Below, piece after piece: positions 18,427 through 26,564 of a stretch of 33,139 nucleotides of DNA. Origin of the DNA: Gammaproteobacteria bacterium. Lineage in GTDB: Bacteria > Pseudomonadota > Gammaproteobacteria > SZUA-229. The number at the start of each line of letters is the position of its first letter. Within the stretch, counting starts at the first letter, position 1. The notes beneath the pieces are model-generated. The model was given only the letters and a program-made list of their open reading frames with translations, was not told the origin of the DNA and did no database searches. The position numbers and the translations under genes are program-made. The stretch covers positions 1-33,139 of the forward strand of contig JAOUMX010000010.1 of the NCBI GenBank assembly GCA_029881275.1, in the 5' to 3' direction.

Positions 18427-20675
18427 AGAAAACATCAATATCAATAAAGATTACACTGGCGTTTTTGCTGGTATCTGTAGTGACCTTGTTGGGTCTTTAT
18501 TTTGTTTTCTTTTATTTGTTCGAACAGCATATGCTTGAGGTCGAAAAAGACAAAGCTGCCCTGATTGCACAAACAATCGAGCCAATGATCGGCATGAATC
18601 ATTATCTTGGTATGAATGAAGAAATTGCCAATATTGGTCAGCAAATAATAAAGCATAAGCAGGTGGTTGGTCTGGCTGTTACTATGGGGGGAGAGATTCT
18701 ATGGAGTAGTGTCGAAAATGATAGTCGTGATCATATCCATGTTTCGTATCCGATAGAAGATCCAGTGACGTCAATGGTTATTGGTGCTATTGATTTAAGT
18801 TACACAATGGACTCTTACAATAATGCAATAAATGATGTTAAGGAAACTTTGCTTTATTATTTTGGCATGTTGTCGTTGGTTTTTGCGTTGTTTGCCATGT
18901 TTAGTAGATATTCATTAAGTCCGTTAAGTAAAATAGCAACAATTGTACAGAGATATCAGCTGGGTTCTGATATTGATTTTTCTAATGTGCGTCTGGAAAC
19001 GGAAACTGGTGCGATCACAGATGCTTTTCAGCGTATGGTGGCCAATATACGTGAATATACTGTATTGCTTGAGCGGTACAAACATTCTGTTGATGAGAGT
19101 TCCATTGTTAGCAGAACAGATCTTGAAGGTCGTATTACTTATGTGAATGATGAGTTTTGTCGTGTTAGTGGTTATTCGAGAGATGAATTAATTGGTCAGA
19201 AACATTTTTTGATCAGGCATCCGGATACGCCAGATTCAACCTATGCCGAATTATGGGCAACTATAAAGGCAAACAGGATATGGAAATCTACACTTAAAAA
19301 CAGACGTAAAGATGGTAGTGCTTATTATGTGAAAGCAACCATAGTTCCTATTCTGGATGAATCAGACGCTGTTATAGAATACATGGGGATTCAGCATGAT
19401 ATTACCCAGATTATCGAGCAGCAGGAAAGGATTTTGCGCCAGGCAACGGATATGATTACCGGGTTGCCGAATCGAGTCAAACTGGAAGAGGATCTGAAAA
19501 CGGTAGTCTCGCCAAAATTTGCAATTCTAAATATCGATAATTATCAAATTATTAAAGATTATTATGGTTATGATGTGGGTAATCAAGCCTTACAGGAAGT
19601 TGCCAGGATTTTACAGGTATTTTTAAAAAATCATAATGTTACAGCTTATAAACTGGCGTCAGGCGAGTTTGGTCTTCTGGCAGGCGACGAAACAATTGAC
19701 ATTGATTTCTTTTATCTTATTTGTCAGCATATTGTGCAAAAAATTGAAGAGCACACTGTGAATATTCTGGATAACTCCTTTGACTTCAGTGTCTCTATTG
19801 GTGTTACTCATGATGAGAGGCATCTGTTAACTTATGCCGGTCTGGCATTAAAGCATGCGCAGGATACAAGAAAAAGCACAATTCTGTATGAATCAACGGA
19901 AAATCTTATTTATCATTATGAAAATAATCTTGTCTGGACAAAGAAAATAAAACTGGCCTTAAAAGAAAATCGTATAACTGTATTTGTTCAGCCTATACTG
20001 AGCGCGAACGAACTCAGGGTTGAAAAATATGAGTGTCTTGTCCGTATGATTGATGAAGACGATAACATTATTTCACCTTTTCATTTTCTTGAAATTGCAA
20101 AACAGTCAAAGCTTTATCATCAGATTACCCGGCAGGTTATTGATGTGTCATTTGCCGCTTTTTCAAAAATAGACGATGTGCAGTTTTCTATCAATCTGAC
20201 AGTTGATGATTTGTTGCATCGTGAGACAATGGAATTCCTGATTAAGAAAATAACGGAAAGCAGTCTTGCCTCTCGGCTGGTGCTGGAGATTGTCGAGTCC
20301 GAGGGCATTGAAACATTCGTTGAGATATCAGATGCTATACATCAGTTTAAAAAACTGGGTTGTAAAATTGCAATTGATGATTTCGGTACAGGGTATTCGA
20401 ACTTTTCCTATTTAATGCAGCTCAATATTGATGTCATAAAAATTGATGGTTCATTAATTAAAACTATCGACACAGATAAAAGGTCGCAGATTATTTCAAC
20501 AACGATTATTGATTTTTCACGACAGTTAGAGCTGTCTACGGTTGCTGAGTTTGTACATAATGAATCTGTTCTTGATTATGTTCGGAGTATTGGTATTGAT
20601 TATGTGCAGGGGTATCATCTTGGTGAGCCTGTGCCTATCGATGTTTTGTTGACTGATTCTATAGCCAGTAACTAG
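18423..20675 (+). CDS. membrane PAS / degenerate GGDEF / EAL c-di-GMP phosphodiesterase
   Basis: Inner-membrane c-di-GMP protein, 750 aa. Two membrane helices (about 9-31 and 141-160) enclose a periplasmic sensor of about 110 residues; then a HAMP-like linker, PAS about 218-330, GGDEF about 335-490 and EAL about 505-745. The GGDEF signature is replaced by ASGEF at 412-416, so cyclase activity is unlikely. EAL reads ECLVR with Glu537 retained; Asn591, Glu622, DDFGTGYSN at 652-660, Lys673, Glu709 and Gln729 are in place, so phosphodiesterase activity is expected. The start overlaps the YfiR-like stop by 4 nt. Predicted job: lower c-di-GMP according to signals passed from the receptor and periplasmic partner. 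Confidence 0.88.
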   Translation: MKKTSISIKITLAFLLVSVVTLLGLYFVFFYLFEQHMLEVEKDKAALIAQTIEPMIGMNHYLGMNEEIANIGQQIIKHKQVVGLAVTMGGEILWSSVENDSRDHIHVSYPIEDPVTSMVIGAIDLSYTMDSYNNAINDVKETLLYYFGMLSLVFALFAMFSRYSLSPLSKIATIVQRYQLGSDIDFSNVRLETETGAITDAFQRMVANIREYTVLLERYKHSVDESSIVSRTDLEGRITYVNDEFCRVSGYSRDELIGQKHFLIRHPDTPDSTYAELWATIKANRIWKSTLKNRRKDGSAYYVKATIVPILDESDAVIEYMGIQHDITQIIEQQERILRQATDMITGLPNRVKLEEDLKTVVSPKFAILNIDNYQIIKDYYGYDVGNQALQEVARILQVFLKNHNVTAYKLASGEFGLLAGDETIDIDFFYLICQHIVQKIEEHTVNILDNSFDFSVSIGVTHDERHLLTYAGLALKHAQDTRKSTILYESTENLIYHYENNLVWTKKIKLALKENRITVFVQPILSANELRVEKYECLVRMIDEDDNIISPFHFLEIAKQSKLYHQITRQVIDVSFAAFSKIDDVQFSINLTVDDLLHRETMEFLIKKITESSLASRLVLEIVESEGIETFVEISDAIHQFKKLGCKIAIDDFGTGYSNFSYLMQLNIDVIKIDGSLIKTIDTDKRSQIISTTIIDFSRQLELSTVAEFVHNESVLDYVRSIGIDYVQGYHLGEPVPIDVLLTDSIASN

Positions 20676-20821
20676 ATTTCCACCCTGTAACGTTATCCAT
20701 ATCGCCCGAAATATAAATGACAAATAGTTATGTTTTGCCTTTTTGGTCGGGCACTATTCGTATACACTTCCGTTTTATTTTTCAACACTACTAAAGTTTC
20801 AGGTTTAAGGTAAAACCAGTT

Positions 20822-21763
20822 ATGTCCACAGGGTCAAAAAAAGTTATTTTTGCTGCGCTCATTGGCAATGCTCTCATTGCTATTACTAAATTTATTGCCG
20901 CCATGATTACCGGTAGTTCCGCCATGATGTCCGAAGGCATACACTCTCTGGTTGATACCGGTAATCAGGTGCTGTTGCTGCACGGACTCAATCAGGCAAA
21001 AAAACCTGCAGATGAACACTTCCCTTTTGGGCATGGTAAGGAAATATATTTCTGGAGTTTTATCGTTGCTATTCTGATTTTTGCCCTGGGCGGTGGTATT
21101 TCCATTTATGAAGGCATATTGCATTTATTTAACCCTGCACCAATAAGTAATCCACTGGTGAACTATATTGTGCTTGGTATTGCCATTCTGTTTGAGGGCG
21201 GTGCCTGGTATTTTGCCCTGCGTGAGTTTAGTCGTGCCAAAGGCAAGTGGGGCTATATTGAAGCTGTACAACGTGCCAAAGATCCTTCTGTGTTTGTTGT
21301 TCTGTTTGAAGATTCGGCGGCCATGCTGGGTCTGCTGGTTGCCTTTTTAGGTGTTGCCCTGAGTCAGTACACCGGTTTTGTTTATTTTGATGGTATCGCA
21401 TCCATTCTCATTGGTTTAATTCTGATTGGTACCGCAATCTGGCTGGCTTATGAAACCAAGAGTTTACTCATCGGTGAAAGTGCTAATCAGCATGTCGTTA
21501 AAGGGATTCGTGAGATTTTGCGGGCCAGTCCGGTCATAGAACAGGTAAATGAAGTGTTAACCATGCATATGGGGCCGGATTTTATTCTGGCTAACTTAAG
21601 TGTGGATTTTAAAAACACGATTACGGCAGAGCTGGTTGAGCAGGTTATTGCTTCACTTGATGAGAACATCAAACAGGCCTATCCCCAGGTAAAGCGCATT
21701 TTTATTGAAGCCGAAAAAGCTTCCGGGCACAAAGCAAATGCTAAAGCCAGGTTGGCGAAGTAA
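20822..21763 (+). CDS. cation diffusion facilitator (divalent metal exporter)
   Basis: Inner-membrane metal/proton antiporter of the CDF family, 313 aa. Transmembrane helices 2 and 5 carry the expected metal-site residues: EGIHSLVD with His41 and Asp45, and LFEDSAA with Asp164 and Glu163. The loop HFPFGHGKEIYFW after helix 2 is typical. The last 90 residues form the cytoplasmic domain with MHMGPDFILANLSVDF. The metal (zinc, iron, manganese or other) cannot be set by eye, and the helix-2 His/Asp arrangement differs from the Asp/Asp of E. coli FieF. The gene stands alone with its own 146-nt upstream region. Confidence 0.9.
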   Translation: MSTGSKKVIFAALIGNALIAITKFIAAMITGSSAMMSEGIHSLVDTGNQVLLLHGLNQAKKPADEHFPFGHGKEIYFWSFIVAILIFALGGGISIYEGILHLFNPAPISNPLVNYIVLGIAILFEGGAWYFALREFSRAKGKWGYIEAVQRAKDPSVFVVLFEDSAAMLGLLVAFLGVALSQYTGFVYFDGIASILIGLILIGTAIWLAYETKSLLIGESANQHVVKGIREILRASPVIEQVNEVLTMHMGPDFILANLSVDFKNTITAELVEQVIASLDENIKQAYPQVKRIFIEAEKASGHKANAKARLAK

Positions 21764-21789
21764 TGTCTGTTTGTCGGCTTCTCGCGTCT

Positions 21790-21823
21790 ACGGTTTTCAT
21801 CTACCAAAATACATGAAAGCCGT
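21790..21823. other. hairpin-forming inverted repeat after the CDF gene
   Basis: ACGGTTTTCAT at 21790-21800 pairs with ATGAAAGCCGT at 21813-21823 (11 bp with one G-U, 12-nt loop). No T-run follows, so it is not a standard intrinsic terminator. It may still protect the 3' end of the CDF mRNA. Confidence 0.4.
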
Positions 21824-21855
21824 TCAGTAATAACAACGGGCCGTGTGACTGTTTT

Positions 21856-21864
21856 TGTTATAAT
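21856..21864 (+). promoter_or_regulatory. extended -10 promoter element for the MFS gene
   Basis: TGTTATAAT: a consensus TATAAT at 21859-21864 preceded by TG with one intervening base, the extended -10 pattern. No good -35 is visible, which is normal for this class. It lies 59 nt before the TTG start of the MFS gene. Confidence 0.55.
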
Positions 21865-21923
21865 GCATCACAGTTAATTACTGTTCTTGCTTGCTATGGT
21901 GAGAAATCGTTAAGGCTGTTGTT

Positions 21924-23297
21924 TTGAAAATACATTATTCTCGTGATCCAGTCATTGACCGTTCATTACGTCACTCGGTGCGTGATGGTGCAGCCTACGC
22001 GGTGATGACCGGTAGTGGTGAAACTTATTTTTCTGCATTTGCTGTTTTTCTCAAGGCATCTACGGCCCAGATTGGCTTTCTGGCATCGGTGCCAGCATTG
22101 CTGGCTTCGTTTGCACAATTGTTATCTGCCTGGCTGGGGCATCTATACGGTAACCGCAAAACCCTTATTCTTATCGGTGCAGGTTTGCAGGCACTGATCT
22201 GGATTCCGATGATGCTATTACCCTGGCTGGCCACCGACTATCGCGTTGAAATATTCATTAGCTGCGTTATTTTTTATTACGCTTTTGCCAATCTGGCTGC
22301 GCCACAATGGTCAAGCTTAATGGGCGAACTGGTCACTGAAAAAAAACGTGGCCGTTTTTTTGCCCGGCGAACACGCATTTCCAGTATGACGTCTTTTATC
22401 GCTTTGGTAATGGCTGGTTTATTGCTGCATTATTTTGATAGCGCCACGGCGACCAGGACAGGTTATTTAATTCTGTTTGGTATTGCGTTTATTTCACGGC
22501 TGGTATCATTTTATCACCTGGCAAAAATGTATGATCCTCCCGGCCATGTGGCTGCTATTGAGGTTCCGGTTGAGCAACTGACCTGGAAGCAGTTAAGGCA
22601 ATCCCAGTTTGCCGGGTTTTCCATGTATTTCGCCCTGATTCAGTTTTGTGTCGCCATCGGTTCGCCTTTTTTTTCCATTTACCTGTTACGTGATCTGGGG
22701 TTTAGTTATATTGAATTTATGGCCTGTACGGCGGCAACAGTGTTAATGCAATTTCTGACGCTCAATCGTTGGGGGCGTATTTCGGATATTTTTGGTAATC
22801 GGATTATTCTGAGTCTTTGCGGAAGTCTGATACCGTTCGTGCCGTTTTTATGGTTGTTCTCGCCTAACTTTTACTACCTGCTGGTGGTGCAGGCTTTCGG
22901 GGGTATGATCTGGGCCGGCTTTAGTCTGAGTGCCAGTAATTTTCTCTATGACCTGATTCCGCAGAATAAACGGGCTACTTATATGGCATCCCATAATGTG
23001 TTGGCCAGTGTGGGTGTTTTTTGTGGCGCTTTGCTCGGCGGTTATCTGGGGTCTGTGTTGCCGCAGCAATATAATCTGTTCGGCATCGAAATCCAGTTTA
23101 TCAGTCAGCTGTACAATATTTTTCTACTGTCTTTTGTGCTTCGGCTAATAACATCGTTATTACTGATTCCGCGATTAAAAGAAACTCGTCGCGTTAAACC
23201 GGTCAGCGTCAGGCGACTGGTGTTCAGAATCGTGCGCTTTAACCCTTTATCCGGTTTTAACTTTGAAATTATCAGTAGTCGTAGCAAAGGTCCCTGA
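21924..23297 (+). CDS. MFS transporter, 12 helices
   Basis: Inner-membrane major facilitator superfamily protein, 457 aa, with about 12 hydrophobic helices in two halves. The loop between helices 2 and 3 is GHLYGNRKT, a weak form of the MFS loop motif, and the helix 4-5 loop holds GELVTEKKRGRFFARR, a common MFS motif. Central loop about 205-225. It starts at TTG 21924, supported by AAGG at 21912-21915, 8 nt upstream; there is no better ATG. It appears to be a single gene with its own extended -10 promoter. Substrate unknown. Confidence 0.85.
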   Translation: MKIHYSRDPVIDRSLRHSVRDGAAYAVMTGSGETYFSAFAVFLKASTAQIGFLASVPALLASFAQLLSAWLGHLYGNRKTLILIGAGLQALIWIPMMLLPWLATDYRVEIFISCVIFYYAFANLAAPQWSSLMGELVTEKKRGRFFARRTRISSMTSFIALVMAGLLLHYFDSATATRTGYLILFGIAFISRLVSFYHLAKMYDPPGHVAAIEVPVEQLTWKQLRQSQFAGFSMYFALIQFCVAIGSPFFSIYLLRDLGFSYIEFMACTAATVLMQFLTLNRWGRISDIFGNRIILSLCGSLIPFVPFLWLFSPNFYYLLVVQAFGGMIWAGFSLSASNFLYDLIPQNKRATYMASHNVLASVGVFCGALLGGYLGSVLPQQYNLFGIEIQFISQLYNIFLLSFVLRLITSLLLIPRLKETRRVKPVSVRRLVFRIVRFNPLSGFNFEIISSRSKGP

Positions 23298-23331
23298 TCA
23301 TTAAAAAATTTAATGCCCTTATTAATTGTCG

Positions 23332-23345
23332 TTGACGTAAGTCAA
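23332..23345. promoter_or_regulatory. FNR/Anr-type binding site
   Basis: TTGACGTAAGTCAA: perfect inverted pentamers TTGAC and GTCAA separated by 4 nt, as in the FNR/Anr/Dnr consensus TTGAT-N4-ATCAA. Its centre (23338.5) lies about 41 nt before the start expected from -10 TATTCT at 23367-23372, the class II activator position. This suggests activation of the decaheme cytochrome gene at low oxygen. Confidence 0.6.
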
Positions 23346-23562
23346 TATTCTAATTTGCTTATGTCCTATTCTATTATTAACTAAGTGGGTAAATTGAAGC
23401 ATTCAATGGCCACTGTATAAGCCTGACGTGTACTGGAATGGCATGTTTTTTAGCAACAAGTAAGTCGCTGTTTCGGGCAACGTAAAAATATAATAACAAT
23501 GGGCAATACGCTGGCTAAGCCGGGTTTAGCGTAGTATCTGAATTTATAAAAAAGTTTATCAG

Positions 23563-23578
23563 GGGATAGCAATATCCC
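23563..23578 (+). other. leader hairpin with GCAA tetraloop
   Basis: GGGATA-GCAA-TATCCC, a perfect 6-bp stem closed by a GNRA tetraloop, 45 nt before the decaheme cytochrome start. A second TATCCC at 23598-23603 could compete for the same GGGATA arm. Its TCCC could instead pair with GGGA of the Shine-Dalgarno region at 23613-23616. Confidence 0.4.
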
Positions 23579-23622
23579 ATTAATGATTTTCTAATGTTAT
23601 CCCTAATATGGAGGGAAGCGCC

Positions 23623-26016
23623 ATGAATTATAAGATACAGTCCCATCGTTTGATGATGGTCCTTTTTGCAGCAATCCTGAGTTTGGCTGGTTGTGCGGAT
23701 GATGGTAAAGACGCAGATCCAGCTGTTCTTGCGGCATTGCAGGCACAGGTCACTGCTCTGGAAGAAGCTCAGGCAGCGGCGGCACTGGATGCTGCGATAA
23801 ACGTCGGCGCCGAATCATGTGCGCTATGTCATACCGGTGATGGTTCGATTGCCCTGTCGGGTGCCGGGCATCAGGCGGAATATGATAAGTATAATAACGC
23901 CAGTGCCTATGTGCTGACGATTACAGGTGTTGTGAGTACCCCTCAGGGAACTTCACCTGAAACCTATAACTCAACTATGACCTTCACCATTACTCATAAC
24001 GGATCAGCCTATGTTGATGCGGGACTGAGTGGGCTGGCCCAGAAGAGATATTATGCGTCACTTTACGACAGTACGACTCGAAGATTTAATTTCGCTTTCT
24101 CTTATGCAAATCCAACAGCCACAGGCACTCCAGGTGAATACACTGTAACAGCAACAGGCAAAGATTTTGCTCCAGAGTCTTCCAATGCCCAGGTCTATGC
24201 CTACATTGCGGCTGGCGCACTGGATACTGAAGGCATGACCCTGTATGAAGATGTCGCCAACGCGGGTTTGGCCTTTGGTGATGCGAATACCTATGTGTCC
24301 GCTGCCAATGTAACCGCCTGTGAAGGCTGCCACGGAACGCCTTACATGAAACACGGTTATCGAGCTGCTCAGGTAGCTGGTCTGTCGGATTTTGGTGGTT
24401 GTAAGAGCTGTCATGTCGATACCACTAACGGTACTCATCCAGACTGGCAGTTGTTAGCCGATGATCCTGCGCGTTACGCAGAACTCGATGCACTGGCTAA
24501 AGCCTGTCCTGATACGAGTTGTGATTCGATCAGGGAAAATATGACAGCTGATGAACTTTCCAAGTATGCCTATACACGTCGTATTATGAATGACGTGCAT
24601 ATGTCTCATAACATGGAATTTCCTTATCCACAGGAAATGTTTAACTGTGCCACCTGTCATGAAGGTAAGTTGACCGGTGCATCAGGTGTGCTGGCAGATA
24701 CAAACTATGAAGCAGAAACCTGTATTAGTTGTCATGCAATAGATAATCTGGAAGCCAAAATGCTGGCCACAGCTTTGGGTGTAACCGTTCACCAGGGTTT
24801 CCTTGATGCGGGTAACTTGAAAACTCAGTCATGTAATGTATGCCATTATGTGGGTGGGGCAGGTCCTGCGCTGGTTGAAATTCATACCGGGTATAATCCT
24901 GAAATTTATGCGGATGCAACAGGCCTCAAATTCTCCGATGCCTATATTGCAACAGTTGATGATGCATCTTTTGATTCAGCGACTAACATTCTTACCATTA
25001 ACTTCAGTGTAACCGAGGTTACGCCAGTGTCAGGATTTGCGGTAGACACTGTCGTACCCACTGTGCTGGTAGGGCTGTATGGTTATGACACCAAGCATTT
25101 CATTGTAGCGCCACATGGTCGTGATGCAGACCGTAACCGCTTATTGGAATTCCCTATCGACGGCACAACCGTGAATCCACGCTTCGAAATAGTGAGTGCG
25201 GCTGGCGGTGCCTGGGAAGTAACAGCAGATTTGTCAATGTGGGCTGACATGATTGCTGAGGGTGCAATCAAGCGGGCTGAAATTGGTTTCATGCCTGCTT
25301 TGGGTGTTAATGGTCCATTAGATGTACGTAATGGAACAGGTGAATACGCGGATGATGTTATCCGTGCAATGGATGCGCCTTCCAGAACGTTTGATCTGAC
25401 TACTAATGCATTTGATGATGGCTACTACCCTGATGTGGTAAAAGTAGATGGTGGCTGTAATAATTGTCATGATGCACTGGCAACGACTTTCCATTCCGGA
25501 AATAGAGGCGGCAATATCAAGATCTGCAAGATGTGTCATGAACCTTCTTCAGCTGGTTCACATCTGGAAATGCAGTCAAGATCGATTGACTCCTATGTTC
25601 ATGCGATTCATTCATTCCAGGCCTTTGACCCAGGTGATATTGATTTCACCGATCCGGTTGCAGCACTGGAGTATGAGCATCATGTGAATCATACCTATCC
25701 TAACTTCACCATTAAAAACTGTGAATCCTGCCATAACCCAGGTACTTATGATGTACCGGATCAGTCCAAGTCATTACCTGGTGTGCTGTCAGGTTCTGAT
25801 AACGTAGCGGACAGAAACATCGGTACTGTACCCAGTTATGTTACGGGTCCTGCTTCAAGAGCCTGTGGTTCATGTCATCGAGCTGACATGATTAATGCAG
25901 ATGATGCTGCTGCTCTTGGTGCATTTAATGGACACACCAAGACATTTGGTTATCTGGTTGAGAATGGTGACAGTATCTGGGATACAATCGTTGAAAAGGT
26001 AATGTCAATGTTTTAA
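23623..26016 (+). CDS. decaheme c-type cytochrome lipoprotein, OmcA/MtrC family
   Basis: Outer-membrane multiheme lipoprotein predicted to pass electrons to extracellular acceptors or partners. GGAGGG at 23610-23615, 7 nt before ATG 23623, fixes the start (797 aa); the ATG at 23608 is part of the ribosome site. The lipobox LAGC has Cys24. Ten CXXCH motifs begin at residues 66, 233, 260, 342, 367, 404, 612, 635, 700 and 748. The heme-free stretches 85-225 and 440-600 are beta-rich, as in the split-barrel domains I and III of the family. The layout is thus 1+5+4 rather than the 5+5 of MtrC. No MtrA or MtrB gene is in the window. A strong terminator follows, so it is transcribed alone, probably from the upstream FNR-type promoter. 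Confidence 0.9.
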   Translation: MNYKIQSHRLMMVLFAAILSLAGCADDGKDADPAVLAALQAQVTALEEAQAAAALDAAINVGAESCALCHTGDGSIALSGAGHQAEYDKYNNASAYVLTITGVVSTPQGTSPETYNSTMTFTITHNGSAYVDAGLSGLAQKRYYASLYDSTTRRFNFAFSYANPTATGTPGEYTVTATGKDFAPESSNAQVYAYIAAGALDTEGMTLYEDVANAGLAFGDANTYVSAANVTACEGCHGTPYMKHGYRAAQVAGLSDFGGCKSCHVDTTNGTHPDWQLLADDPARYAELDALAKACPDTSCDSIRENMTADELSKYAYTRRIMNDVHMSHNMEFPYPQEMFNCATCHEGKLTGASGVLADTNYEAETCISCHAIDNLEAKMLATALGVTVHQGFLDAGNLKTQSCNVCHYVGGAGPALVEIHTGYNPEIYADATGLKFSDAYIATVDDASFDSATNILTINFSVTEVTPVSGFAVDTVVPTVLVGLYGYDTKHFIVAPHGRDADRNRLLEFPIDGTTVNPRFEIVSAAGGAWEVTADLSMWADMIAEGAIKRAEIGFMPALGVNGPLDVRNGTGEYADDVIRAMDAPSRTFDLTTNAFDDGYYPDVVKVDGGCNNCHDALATTFHSGNRGGNIKICKMCHEPSSAGSHLEMQSRSIDSYVHAIHSFQAFDPGDIDFTDPVAALEYEHHVNHTYPNFTIKNCESCHNPGTYDVPDQSKSLPGVLSGSDNVADRNIGTVPSYVTGPASRACGSCHRADMINADDAAALGAFNGHTKTFGYLVENGDSIWDTIVEKVMSMF

Positions 26017-26032
26017 CAGTATGTGAGTGAGA

Positions 26033-26065
26033 GCGAGGCGGGCGAAAGCCTGCCTCGCTTTTTTT
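26033..26065 (+). terminator. intrinsic terminator of the decaheme cytochrome gene
   Basis: An 11-bp GC-rich stem (26033-26043 with 26048-26058, one G-U pair), a GAAA tetraloop and seven Ts at 26059-26065. It lies 17 nt after the stop codon. Confidence 0.95.
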
Positions 26066-26295
26066 ATGTCAGTGAATTAATGTGGTTGGCATCTGGTAGT
26101 GGTGCTGCTGAAGTTGTAAAAGGTAACTATGCCTGATTTATAAAATCAGGTGAATGTTTTTGAAATATATAATACAGCTATTGCTGCCAGGTAACATAAG
26201 ATAAATATTAAAATATTTCTTTATCAGATAATGGTTTCTGAAGAATCAGAAGAGTGAAATGAAAGTTATTAATGACTCTGTTTGTATTTGGACAA

Positions 26296-26326
26296 ATAAA
26301 TCCTCTCCATATTAATAAGGATTTAT
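26296..26326. terminator. inverted repeat downstream of the small membrane protein gene
   Basis: ATAAATCCT (26296-26304) and AGGATTTAT (26318-26326), a 9-bp perfect repeat with a 13-nt loop, 44 nt past the stop of the minus-strand small gene. It is AT-rich with only a weak T-run on the minus strand, so terminator function is tentative. Confidence 0.3.
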
Positions 26327-26370
26327 GAGACTGTTTTGTAACTGCGTGTTAATAAAATGGTTGAAATACT

Positions 26371-26490
26371 TTAACCACCAATTACAGACACCCAGAGCAT
26401 AGTGAATACAGATGCAACACCAATCACCGCAATTGCGGCAATTACGCAGGCAACGCAGACATTACCAAATAAACGAGTTGACATATCCAT
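26371..26490 (-). CDS. 39-residue single-pass membrane protein
   Basis: A short gene encoding 39 residues, starting MDMSTRLFGNVCVACVIAAI and ending MLWVSVIGG. One hydrophobic helix (about 11-36) follows a short basic N-terminus, with two Cys in a CVAC motif at its start. Support for a real gene: AGGAGA at 26497-26502 lies 6 nt before ATG 26490, and a TTGACA / N18 / AATACT promoter lies further upstream on the same strand. It sits among cytochrome genes on the opposite strand. Function unknown; a small subunit or regulator of a membrane complex is possible. The opposite-strand frame at 26402-26689 lacks a ribosome site and is not believed. Confidence 0.7.
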   Translation of the reverse strand: MDMSTRLFGNVCVACVIAAIAVIGVASVFTMLWVSVIGG

Positions 26491-26534
26491 AACGCATCTC
26501 CTGTTTTCATTTGAATGGTTCTTACTACATTTAC

Positions 26535-26564
26535 AGTATTTCGCTGATCATCATAAAATGTCAA
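26535..26564 (-). promoter_or_regulatory. promoter of the 39-residue membrane protein
   Basis: On the minus strand: consensus -35 TTGACA (26564-26559), an 18-nt spacer, and -10 AATACT (26540-26535, 4 of 6). The predicted transcript would begin near 26528, leaving a leader of about 37 nt with the AGGAGA ribosome site. Confidence 0.6.

Larger units (their letters stand above)
23298..23622 (+). promoter_or_regulatory. long regulatory leader of the decaheme cytochrome gene
   Basis: 325 nt with no gene. It carries a palindromic FNR-type box at 23332-23345, candidate -10 hexamers TATTCT (23367-23372) and TATTAT (23372-23377), and a probable 5' untranslated leader of about 240 nt. The leader contains a hairpin at 23563-23578 and a possible pairing over the ribosome site. 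The region looks regulated rather than passive spacer. Confidence 0.5.
26017..26370. other. AT-rich gene-free stretch with inverted repeats
   Basis: Between the decaheme cytochrome and the small minus-strand gene. After the terminator there are three short perfect inverted repeats: CCTGATTT/AAATCAGG (26132-26150), TTCTGA/TCAGAA (26236-26251) and ATAAATCCT/AGGATTTAT (26296-26326). No gene with a ribosome site is seen. Confidence 0.4.

Noticed and set aside
23450-23545. Possible c-di-GMP (GEMM) riboswitch in the decaheme leader, prompted by GGGCAA repeats and AGCCGGGTT
   Set aside because: The conserved GACGCAAAGCC core and the tetraloop-receptor arrangement are missing, so the likeness is only to short fragments.
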